From positions 62,001 through 126,000 of the forward strand of contig JBEKPS010000007.1 in the NCBI GenBank assembly GCA_049520515.1: 64,000 bases of DNA. The letters are read 5' to 3'. Shown here in pieces: positions 34,695 through 42,446 of the stretch. The notes below the pieces were generated by a model. That model was not told the DNA's origin. It searched no databases and saw only the letters and a list, made by a program, of their open reading frames with translations. Each line of letters starts with the position of its first letter. Within the stretch, counting starts at the first letter, position 1. The DNA comes from JAFAMS01 sp049520515. Its GTDB lineage: Bacteria; Vulcanimicrobiota; Vulcanimicrobiia; Vulcanimicrobiales; Vulcanimicrobiaceae. The translations under genes and the position numbers were made by a program.

Positions 34695-35756
34695 GTGAGG
34701 CAACCATCGCGACGGACAGATTCGCAATTTCGTCGCGCAGCAGAACTTCATAGTAACGGCCGTCTCGACGAAGCGATCGAACTCTACGAGAGCATTCTGG
34801 CGGTTGACGAACGCCTCGCGGAAGTTCACACAAATCTTGCGGTCGCGCTCCAAGCTGTCGGACGAGCGCCCCACGCGATCATCCATTATGAGCGAGCCCT
34901 GACGCTCCAACCCGATTCGGCATACACGCTCGACAATTACGGCGCATTGCTGCAAAAGCGCGGAGAGCATGCGGTTGCACTCAAGTACCACCAGCGTGCG
35001 GTTATACTCGATCCGCGCATGCCGCAAGCGCACCACAACCTTGGGAACGCGCTGCTGATTCTGCGGCAACCAGAGGCTGCAATCCAGCAGCTGAAGCGCG
35101 CTCTCGATCTTCACGCGCAATTTCCCGAGGCATTGAATTGTCTCGGAGCCGCATATCAAGCCGTCGGTTCGCTCGATGAAGCAATAGAATACTACAAGAA
35201 GGCGATCGAGATATCTCCGCGCTACCCGGAAGCCTACGCGAACCTTGGAAATGCTCTTCGCGATGCCGGGCAGATACCGGAAGCGATCGAGGCTTACGAG
35301 ACTGCGGTAGCGTTACAACCGCGCGCGGGCCGATTTTACCGGCTCTTGATCGAAGCGCGTGGCAACAAGGCATCCACGGGTGAGATCCGACACCTCGAGG
35401 GTGTCTTGCGAGAAAACGCCGGCGAACTAACGGTCGACGATCGGCTTCAAATCCATTTCGGATTGGCGAAGGCATACGATACGCAGGACAACATCGAGAG
35501 CGCATTCGTGCATTTGCGCGACGGCAACGCGCTCGCGCGTTCGCTTTGTACGTACAACGAGCCCGTTCATCTTCACGAGATGGAACTGCTAACGCAGCTT
35601 TTCAATAAGACTTTGATTGAGGCGCTTGCGGGGAACGGCGATCCTTCAGACGCGCCGGTTTTCATCTTTGGGATGCCTCGATCCGGCACAACGCTCGTCG
35701 AGCAGATATTGGCGGCGCACCCGCAGGTCTTCGCCGGGGAGAGATCGGCGCGGTAA
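34695..35756 (+). pseudogene. TPR-sulfotransferase, N-terminal part (frameshifted)
   Basis: 353 residues, GTG start. About five tetratricopeptide repeats (roughly 8-215, e.g. AIELYESILAVDERLAEVHTN) are followed by the first part of a sulfotransferase domain. The 5'-phosphosulfate loop is FIFGMPRSGTTLVEQIL. The frame then breaks: after PQVFAGE it reads RSAR and stops. Removing two bases in the AGAG at 35740-35743 restores AGEIGAVMDIMHHF, which continues directly in the next ORF. So one gene of about 560 codons is split by a two-base tandem duplication. It is either a pseudogene, a sequence error or a phase switch. Confidence 0.75.
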
Positions 35757-36373
35757 TGGACATCATGCATCACTTCCCGAAGATCGATGCCGACCCGGCT
35801 GACGTGGAGGCGTTTCGTGAGGCTTTCGTCACGCAGCTTCGCCGGCTCGGCGCGCGTTATGTCGAGATCCTTCGAACTCATTCTCCATCCGCATTGCGGA
35901 TCACGGACAAGTGGCCGTGGACCTTCAAATTCCTCGGTATCATTCACTTAATTTTGCCGAATGCGCGCTTGATTCACGTGCGCCGCGAGCCGGCGGACAC
36001 GTGCTTGTCGTGCTTCTCTACCGTCTTTTCGGACGATCTTCCATATATGTACGATCAAGGCGAGCTCGGACGGTACTATCGCGCATACGAGAAGGCTATG
36101 GACTATTGGCGGGACGCTCTACCGCCGGGGCGGATCTTCGAGATCCAATACGAAGCGCTGGTCGAAGATTTTGAAAACCAAGCGCGCCGTCTCGTTGCGC
36201 ATTGCGGACTTGAATGGAACGACGCCTGCCTGCAGTTTTGGACCGCGCGCCGTCCGGTGCGCACTGCAAGCGCGGTAGCCGTCCGGCAACCGCTGCAGCG
36301 CCGCCCGCTTGCTCGCGCGCAAGCGTATGGCGCCCACTTAGCGCCGCTGCTCGCAAGCCTTGCAGGGGATTAA
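35756..36373 (+). pseudogene. TPR-sulfotransferase, C-terminal part (frameshifted)
   Basis: 205 residues continuing the sulfotransferase domain: RITDKWPWTFKFLGIIHLI, then NARLIHVRREPADTCLSCF, which contains the 3'-phosphate-binding Arg/Ser region, and IQYEALVEDFENQARRL. The apparent ATG at 35756 overlaps the premature stop as TAATG, so reinitiation could still produce this fragment, but it would lack the PAPS loop. The intact protein would transfer sulfate from PAPS to a protein or glycan. Confidence 0.75.
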
Positions 36374-36382
36374 CGCAACAGG

Positions 36383-36438
36383 CTAAGCTGCGGGAGGAGC
36401 CCTCGCCGACCGGCGGAACCCAAGCCGGTCCGGCTTAG
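36383..36438 (+). ncRNA. Candidate compact three-way-junction RNA
   Basis: Three perfectly nested helices fit in 56 bases. P1 is CTAAGCTG (36383-36390) with CGGCTTAG (36431-36438), eight pairs with one U-G. P2 is 36392-36397 with 36401-36407, six pairs with a bulged G and loop AGC. P3 is GACCGGC (36408-36414) with GCCGGTC (36424-36430), seven pairs and loop GGAACCCAA. No run of T follows, so it is not a standard terminator. It lies between the sulfotransferase and tRNA-Thr. No known RNA class recognised; it could also be a palindromic repeat. Confidence 0.35.
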
Positions 36439-36446
36439 GGAGTCAG

Positions 36447-36522
36447 GCCGACGTAGCTCAGTTGGTAGAGCAGCTGATTCGTAATCAGCAGGTCAGCGGT
36501 TCAAGTCCGCTCGTCGGCTCCA
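36447..36522 (+). tRNA. tRNA-Thr (anticodon CGT)
   Basis: 76 bases folding as a full cloverleaf: acceptor GCCGACG/CGTCGGC, D arm GCTC/GAGC, anticodon stem GCTGA/TCAGC with loop TTCGTAA (anticodon CGT, reads ACG). The T arm is AGCGG-TTCAAGT-CCGCT, followed by discriminator T and an encoded CCA (36520-36522). Confidence 0.95.
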
Positions 36523-36527
36523 GTCGT

Positions 36528-37232
36528 ATGACAATTCGAATAGGGATAAGTTACGCGCCGCAGACCGGCCCGTATCCGCGATACATCGAGGCCGTGCGGA
36601 GCGCGGCAGCACGTCTTGCACTTGATGTCGACGTCATCGATCTTTGGGGGCATCCCGAAGAAGTTGTGCGTGTCGACGGCATTATTTTCACGGGCGGCGG
36701 TGATGTTGCGCCGGATCGATTTGGCAAGGCGGACGAGATCGATCAATGCGAGGGCATCAAACTGCCACGCGACGATCACGAGTTTGCGATGTGCACGACA
36801 GCGACCGAGCGCGAGCTTCCCATCCTCGGGATCTGCCGCGGCGAGCAGCTGCTGAACGTGCACTTCGGTGGGACGCTCGTTACGCATATCGCGACGGCGA
36901 ACGATCACGTCAAACGCGAGGACGGCGCGGACGCGTATCATCCTATCGTAACTGTTCCCGGTTCTGAGATCGCTCGGTTGGCTTCGGCGGAACGCGCGGA
37001 CGTAAACAGCTCGCACCATCAGGCCGTCGATCGCCTCGCCGAGCCGTTTGTCGTAACCGCGCGCGCCGGCGACGGAACAGTCGAAGCCTTCGAGTGGGCA
37101 GAACCTGACGGAAAGCCGTTTCTCTTGGCGGTGCAGTGGCATCCGGAACGGATGGATCAATCCGACGCGATGGCCGGGCCGATTTTCGAGCAGTTCTTAA
37201 AAGCCGTTGCCGGTTCGCGAAGCTTCGCCTGA
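36528..37232 (+). CDS. Class I glutamine amidotransferase-like peptidase C26 (PuuD-like)
   Basis: 234 residues from the ATG at 36528, six bases after the tRNA. The frame is open back through the tRNA, but MTIRIGISYAPQTG is the natural start. Catalytic Cys in LPILGICRGEQLLNV, oxyanion region FTGGGDVAPDRFG, and His-Glu in VQWHPERM. The family hydrolyses gamma-glutamyl compounds such as gamma-glutamyl-GABA in polyamine breakdown. Substrate here not proved; no other puu gene nearby. Confidence 0.87.
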   Translation: MTIRIGISYAPQTGPYPRYIEAVRSAAARLALDVDVIDLWGHPEEVVRVDGIIFTGGGDVAPDRFGKADEIDQCEGIKLPRDDHEFAMCTTATERELPILGICRGEQLLNVHFGGTLVTHIATANDHVKREDGADAYHPIVTVPGSEIARLASAERADVNSSHHQAVDRLAEPFVVTARAGDGTVEAFEWAEPDGKPFLLAVQWHPERMDQSDAMAGPIFEQFLKAVAGSRSFA

Positions 37233-37695
37233 CGATCGCGACGCGATCTGGGCAATTCTCGAACCGATGATCCGAGCGGGCGAGACGTATACGCTTCCGC
37301 GCGATCTCTCGCGCGAAGACGCGCTGGCGTATTGGTTCGAGCCCGGGCATCACGTCTACGTCTATGACGAGGGCGAGATTCTCGGCACGTACTTCCTTCA
37401 TACGAACGCCGCCGGTGGCGGTTCGCACGTCGCCAATTGCGGTTACGTGACAGCGGCAAGCGCCACCGGACGCGGCGTAGCCCGGGCCATGTGCGCCCAC
37501 TCGCTCGAGGTCGCCCGAGAGCTCGGCTATCGCGCGATTCAGTTCAATTTCGTGGTCGCCACGAACGTTCGGGCCGTCCGGCTCTGGGAGACGTTCGGGT
37601 TCGAGGTGGTCGGCCGGCTCCCAGGGGCGTTCAAGCACCCCACCGAGGGGTACGTGGACGCTCTGGTGATGTTCAAGACGCTCGGCTCGTCTTAA
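37207..37695 (+). CDS. GNAT-family N-acetyltransferase
   Basis: 162 residues, TTG start overlapping the end of the amidotransferase gene by 26 bases. GNAT fold: VREASPDDRDAIWAIL opening, beta-bulge region NCGYVTAASATGRGVARAMC (acetyl-CoA pyrophosphate loop) and NFVVATNVRAVRLWETFGFEVVGRLPGAF. It transfers an acetyl group from acetyl-CoA to an unknown amine in the cytosol. Confidence 0.85.
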   Translation: MPVREASPDDRDAIWAILEPMIRAGETYTLPRDLSREDALAYWFEPGHHVYVYDEGEILGTYFLHTNAAGGGSHVANCGYVTAASATGRGVARAMCAHSLEVARELGYRAIQFNFVVATNVRAVRLWETFGFEVVGRLPGAFKHPTEGYVDALVMFKTLGSS

Positions 37696-37728
37696 GCTGC
37701 CCCGGCCGCAGGCCGATACCACCTGTGA

Positions 37729-38985
37729 ATGCAGCCTCTCCCGCATCGCGCCCCGCACCACGAGGAGCGTCGTTCCGACGTTCTGGCGATGCTGCTTGCG
37801 CCAAGCACGCCCACCGAATTCCTCGAACGCTACTTTGAGAAAGAACCGCTCCACATCGGACGCGGCGATCCGAAGTATTTTCGCGATGTCTACGACGTCG
37901 CCGAGATCGAGAGCTCGCTTGTGGTCGGCGGAAGCGATCACGACAAATTCGTTCTTATCAAGCACGGCGTGGGTCAGGTCTCCACCGACGACATGGTGAT
38001 CGAACGGCGGCATCCGCGTGCGCGGCATACCGGCCGCACGCCAAAGCTCGTATTGGATCCGCGCGTCGTGGTTTCTTATTTCGATCGCGGCTACACGCTG
38101 GTCATTAAAGACGGTTCGCAGTTCAGCCCGAAGCTGCAGAAGTTCGTGAATCGCGTCCAGCAACGACTCGGCTTCTACATTCAGACGAACGTCTATTTCA
38201 CGCCGCCGAAGGCACAAGGCTTCGACATCCATCACGACACTCACGACACGCTCGTGATGCAGATCGAAGGAACGAAGACGTGGAGGATCTACGATCCCGT
38301 CGTTCAGTTGCCCGTCGAGACGCAGCCGTACTCGAAAGAAGAGCACGGTAAGCTGGTCAACCTGAATCGCGAGGTTACGCTCAATCCGGGCGACACGCTC
38401 TACGTTCCGCACGGTTTTCCGCATGAAGCGATGACGGCCGAAGGCAAGTCGCTACACGTTACGCTCGCAATGTGTCCTCTGCGCGTTATCGACTTGCTCG
38501 AAGCGATGATCGATTTCGCTGCGGTGACAGACGTCGAGCTGCGCCGCGCGCTTCCGCCGGGCTGGCACGAGTCCAAAGACTTTCCGGCACGCTTTGTCGC
38601 GATGCTGCAGGAGCGGCTCCCGAAAGCGCTGCCGGCGGCACACGTCCCCCCGGCAAGTGAGATGATCCTGCGCGATCTTTTTGCGGTGACGCGCACGGAA
38701 GCCGGCGGCTCCTTCGACGAATGGGAGCGCTTCGTGGCGCTCGGACCAACGAACACGCTTGCGATGCGCGACGACGTTCCGTTTATGTTGCGGCGCGCAG
38801 GGCAGAACATCGAGCTGCTCGTCGCCGGCAAGTCGCTCGGTTATCCGATCGCCTACGCACCGCTCTTTGAAAAGCTGCAAGCGGGACCGATGACGATCGC
38901 GCAAGTCGACGCAACGTTGCCCAACAACGTGGGCCGTCAGCTGGTGAAGATGCTGCTCTTAGAAGGGCTGATCGCGGTCAACTAA
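37729..38985 (+). CDS. JmjC/cupin-like 2-oxoglutarate-dependent oxygenase (ribosomal oxygenase family)
   Basis: 418 residues. FLERYFEKEPLHIGRGDP at the N-terminus and a cupin core with the iron-binding HxD in IHHDTHDTLVMQ (about 166-177). The third ligand His is in YVPHGFPHEA (about 225-234). A C-terminal winged-helix-like region follows. This is the layout of RoxA/YcfD and human MINA53/NO66, which hydroxylate ribosomal proteins. It would be an Fe(II)/2-oxoglutarate hydroxylase in the cytosol; the target is inferred only. Confidence 0.8.
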   Translation: MQPLPHRAPHHEERRSDVLAMLLAPSTPTEFLERYFEKEPLHIGRGDPKYFRDVYDVAEIESSLVVGGSDHDKFVLIKHGVGQVSTDDMVIERRHPRARHTGRTPKLVLDPRVVVSYFDRGYTLVIKDGSQFSPKLQKFVNRVQQRLGFYIQTNVYFTPPKAQGFDIHHDTHDTLVMQIEGTKTWRIYDPVVQLPVETQPYSKEEHGKLVNLNREVTLNPGDTLYVPHGFPHEAMTAEGKSLHVTLAMCPLRVIDLLEAMIDFAAVTDVELRRALPPGWHESKDFPARFVAMLQERLPKALPAAHVPPASEMILRDLFAVTRTEAGGSFDEWERFVALGPTNTLAMRDDVPFMLRRAGQNIELLVAGKSLGYPIAYAPLFEKLQAGPMTIAQVDATLPNNVGRQLVKMLLLEGLIAVN

Positions 38986-38989
38986 CCGC

Positions 38990-39733
38990 TTACATATCCA
39001 GGCCGCCGTTGATGTTGAACACGGCGCCGGTAATGTAGCTCGATTCGTCTTCGAGTAAGAAGCGGACGACGCGCGCGACCTCCTCCGGCGTTCCGAGCCG
39101 GCGTTGCGGAATACGCTCGACGATTTTGTCGAGAATCTCCTTTGGAATCGCGCCGACCATTTCGGTCGCAATAAATCCGGGCGCAACGGCATTGACGGTG
39201 ATGCCTCGCTGCGCTGTTTCGAGCGCCAAGCTCTTCGTGAAACCGATCAGGCCGGCTTTAGAAGCCGCATAATTCGCTTGGCCGATATTGCCGGTTTGCC
39301 CGATCACCGAGCTGATGTTGACGATGCGCCCGGAGCCTTGCGCGATCATGTGTTCGAGCACGGATTTCGTCATGCGGAACGTCCCGGAAAGATTGACGTC
39401 CATGACGCCCGTCCAATCTTCGTCCGTCATACGACGCACCGTTTTGTCGATTGTGATCCCCGCGTTGTTGATGAGAAAATCGACACGGCCCCACTGGGCG
39501 ATCGCTTCTTTGACAACGCGCTCGCAATCTTGCGGCGAGTGCACGCTGCCTTGATGAATCGAGACCCCAGAGCCGCCCTTTTCGAGCTCGGCTTTGAGTT
39601 TTTCGGCGCCTTCTTTACCGCGGCTATAGCCGGCCGCAACCTTTACGCCGGCTTGCGCCAACATGCGTGTGATCGCGCCGCCGATTCCGCGCGTGCCACC
39701 GGTGACGATCGCAACTTTCCCGTCGCTGAACAT
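38990..39733 (-). CDS. 3-oxoacyl reductase of the FabG/PhaB type (probable acetoacetyl-CoA reductase)
   Basis: 247 residues, short-chain dehydrogenase. NADPH motif VTGGTRGIGGAITRML, NNAGI, the catalytic Ser in SSVIGQTG, and YAASKAGLIGFTK (Tyr-x3-Lys). VAPGFIATEMV and YITGAVFNINGGLDM close the fold. Because it follows a thiolase gene by 22 bases on the same strand, acetoacetyl-CoA reduction for polyhydroxybutyrate or a related 3-hydroxyacyl pathway is likely. A FabG role in fatty acid synthesis cannot be excluded, and no PHA synthase is in the window. Confidence 0.9.
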   Translation of the reverse strand: MFSDGKVAIVTGGTRGIGGAITRMLAQAGVKVAAGYSRGKEGAEKLKAELEKGGSGVSIHQGSVHSPQDCERVVKEAIAQWGRVDFLINNAGITIDKTVRRMTDEDWTGVMDVNLSGTFRMTKSVLEHMIAQGSGRIVNISSVIGQTGNIGQANYAASKAGLIGFTKSLALETAQRGITVNAVAPGFIATEMVGAIPKEILDKIVERIPQRRLGTPEEVARVVRFLLEDESSYITGAVFNINGGLDM

Positions 39734-39755
39734 CGTGTCTCCTCGCTAGAAGAAA

Positions 39756-40940
39756 TTAGAGGCGTTCGAAGATTGCAGCGATACCCTGACCGCCGCCGAT
39801 ACACATGGTGACGAGCGCATACCGGCCGCCGGTTCGCTTGAGCTCGTAAAGGGCTTTGATCGTGAGGATTGCGCCTGTGGCGCCGATTGGATGTCCGAGC
39901 GCGATCGCGCCGCCGTTCGGATTGACCTTAGCAGAGTCGAGTCCCAATTCTTTTGAGACCGCACACGCTTGCGCAGCAAACGCTTCGTTCGATTCGATAA
40001 CGTCGAGATCGGAGATCTTCAGACCCGCACGCTCGAGCGCGGTCTTTACCGCGGGTACGGGACCGATGCCCATGTATTTCGGATCTACTCCTGAGTGTCC
40101 GTACGAGACGAGACGCGCCATCGGCTTACGCCCGGCGCGCTGCGCGGCGCCCGCTTCCATCATGACGATTGCCGCCGCAGCATCATTGATCCCCGATGCA
40201 TTACCGGCGGTGACCGTTCCATCCGATTTGAAGACCGCGCGTAACTTCCCGACGCCCTCGAGCGTCGCGTCGCCGCGGACGTGTTCGTCGGTGTCGAAGG
40301 CAACGGTACCCTTGCGTGATTTGATCTCGACCGGAACGATCTGTTCTTTGAAATGGCCCTTCTCGATTGCCGAGGCCGCGCGTTTCTGACTCTCAACCGC
40401 AAACGCGTCTTGCGCCTCGCGCGAAATCCCGTATCTCTCAGCAACGTTTTCGGCGGTGATGCCCATGTGTACGGTGTCGAAGGGATCGGTGAGCGCGCCC
40501 ACCATCATGTCGATCGTTTGACTGTCGCCCATGCGCGCGCCCCAGCGCAGACCGGTCACACCGTAAATGCCGCGGCTCATCGATTCGGCGCCCCCGCCGA
40601 GAGCGACGTCGGTATCTCCGAGCAGAATCGTCTGTGCCGCCGAGACGATTGCTTGCAGCCCGCTACCGCACAGACGGTTGAGCGTTAAAGCCGCGGTCTC
40701 GTCAGGAAGTCCGCCTTCGATTGCAGCGACGCGCGACAGATACATGTCTTTTGCGTCGGTATGAATGACGTTGCCGAAGACAACGTGTCCAACTTCGCTC
40801 GGTTGTACGCCGGCGCGTTTGACCGCTTCGCGTACCACGGTCGCGCCCAGCTGCGTCGGTGGCACATCTTTGAGACTTCCACCGTAAGTACCAATCGCGG
40901 TCCGAGCGCCGCTCAGGACGACCACGTTTCTCTCCGCCAT
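39756..40940 (-). CDS. Acetyl-CoA C-acetyltransferase (thiolase)
   Basis: 394 residues, typical biosynthetic thiolase length. Nucleophilic Cys in LNRLCGSGLQAI (about 90), catalytic His in GHPIGATGA, second Cys in VTMCIGGGQGIAAIFE. It condenses two acetyl-CoA to acetoacetyl-CoA or runs in reverse. It lies upstream of the FabG/PhaB-like gene in a two-gene operon. Divergent from the double ABC ATPase. Confidence 0.94.
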   Translation of the reverse strand: MAERNVVVLSGARTAIGTYGGSLKDVPPTQLGATVVREAVKRAGVQPSEVGHVVFGNVIHTDAKDMYLSRVAAIEGGLPDETAALTLNRLCGSGLQAIVSAAQTILLGDTDVALGGGAESMSRGIYGVTGLRWGARMGDSQTIDMMVGALTDPFDTVHMGITAENVAERYGISREAQDAFAVESQKRAASAIEKGHFKEQIVPVEIKSRKGTVAFDTDEHVRGDATLEGVGKLRAVFKSDGTVTAGNASGINDAAAAIVMMEAGAAQRAGRKPMARLVSYGHSGVDPKYMGIGPVPAVKTALERAGLKISDLDVIESNEAFAAQACAVSKELGLDSAKVNPNGGAIALGHPIGATGAILTIKALYELKRTGGRYALVTMCIGGGQGIAAIFERL

Positions 40941-41000
40941 ACTTCCCTCTCGTGCAGGCTGAGCGCGAGGCTTTCACGCTCGCGATTCAAAGATACCTTT

Positions 41001-42446
41001 ATGGATCGAGCGAGTGAACTGCCGCTGATCGAGCTGCACGACGTTCGCGTAATGCTTGGCCATCGTGCCGTCCTCGAAAACGTCACCTGGCAATTGCACG
41101 CGGGTCAACATTGGCTCGTCAGCGGACCGAACGGTGCGGGCAAGACGACGCTCCTGCGCGTCATTCGCGGCGATCAACCGATTTCGTATGGAGCTGGGTC
41201 GCGTACGTATCGTTTGCGAGGACGAGAACCTGATGCGCTAGCAACGGCCAAGGCGAACATCGGATATCTCGCGCCCGAATTCCACGAGCGTCTCCTGCGC
41301 ATGGAGCTGCCGCTCGACGTTCGAGCGCTGATTCTTGGCGGCGTACGCGGGACGTTGTATCTTCCGGAGCCCGCAACGCCTGAGGAGCAAGCGCGAGTTC
41401 AGCTGTTGGCGGAGCGTCTCGGCATTGCCGGCCTTCTCGACGAGCCGATGAACGAGCTTTCGTTCGGGCAACTCCGTCGCGCATTGATCGCGCGCGCGCT
41501 GGTAAACGCACCACGCGTCGTCGTGCTCGACGAGTTTGCGCACGGAATCGACCGGCAATCGCGCGACGTCATCGCGCGGACGCTCGCGGAAGCCGTTCGC
41601 GAAGGGACGTCGCTCGTAGTTGCCACGCATCGCCGCGAAGAACTTCCGGCGGCGATCACACACGAGCTGCGATTGGAGAACGGCCGCGTCACCTCGGCGG
41701 GTTTGCTCGAGAAGGCGGCGCCTGCGAAAAGCGCACGCAACGGCAGCGCCGTCGGATGCGTGATTGGCGACGTCATCGTGAAGCTTGAAGAGGTTGACGT
41801 CTTTCAAGAAGCGCGGCACGCTCTGCGCGGCGTCAATTGGGAAATTCGCGCCGGTGAGCACTGGTTCGTAAGCGGTCCGAACGGCGCCGGAAAGTCGACG
41901 CTCGCAAAATTATTGTACGGCCGTCTTCGTTCGGCGTACGGCGGACGTATCGAGCGCGACGGTTCCGATGAGAACGTGAGCGTCGCGCGGATTCGGCGCA
42001 ACGTGGGATTGATCTCGGACGATGAGCAGCTTCGCTACGATTGGAGCATCGTGGTCGAAGAGGTCGTCCTGTCCGGGTTTTTCGCCAGCGTCGGATTGAT
42101 GCGTCGTCCTTCCGCTGAACAATTGGAGACGGCGCGCCGGGTGATCCGTGACTTCGAGATCGAGCATCTCGCGCAGCGACCCTTTCTCGAGCTCTCGTTC
42201 GGACAGCGACGGCTCGTCTTAGTAGTACGCGCGCTGGTACGGACGCCGAGACTCCTGATTCTCGACGAGGCGCTCAACGGATTCGATCGCGACGTGCGCG
42301 TGCGCATTCTACGCCGAGTCGAGGAGTTGGCTCGCGGCGGAACTGCCGTCGTGATGATCGGTCATCACGAGAGCGACATTCCGGATTGGATCGAAAACGA
42401 GTTGAGGTTGGAAGAAGGACGCGTTGCGGCGATCGTGCGCCGCTAG
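41001..42446 (+). CDS. Tandem ABC ATPase (ModF-like, two nucleotide-binding domains)
   Basis: 481 residues from the ATG at 41001; an open frame reaches upstream but lacks homology. Domain 1 has Walker A GPNGAGKTT, signature LSFGQLRRALIARAL and Walker B VVVLDEFAHG. Domain 2 has GPNGAGKST, LSFGQRRLVLVVRAL and LLILDEALNGFD. No membrane part, and none adjacent. This matches ModF/YlmA-type soluble proteins often linked to molybdate uptake; the actual role is not evident. Stop shares CTAG with the convergent gene. Confidence 0.86.
   Translation: MDRASELPLIELHDVRVMLGHRAVLENVTWQLHAGQHWLVSGPNGAGKTTLLRVIRGDQPISYGAGSRTYRLRGREPDALATAKANIGYLAPEFHERLLRMELPLDVRALILGGVRGTLYLPEPATPEEQARVQLLAERLGIAGLLDEPMNELSFGQLRRALIARALVNAPRVVVLDEFAHGIDRQSRDVIARTLAEAVREGTSLVVATHRREELPAAITHELRLENGRVTSAGLLEKAAPAKSARNGSAVGCVIGDVIVKLEEVDVFQEARHALRGVNWEIRAGEHWFVSGPNGAGKSTLAKLLYGRLRSAYGGRIERDGSDENVSVARIRRNVGLISDDEQLRYDWSIVVEEVVLSGFFASVGLMRRPSAEQLETARRVIRDFEIEHLAQRPFLELSFGQRRLVLVVRALVRTPRLLILDEALNGFDRDVRVRILRRVEELARGGTAVVMIGHHESDIPDWIENELRLEEGRVAAIVRR

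Noticed and set aside
36383..36438. Three-way junction as a SAH, cobalamin or other known riboswitch
   Set aside because: Conserved loop sequences of those classes are not present; kept as an unassigned candidate only.
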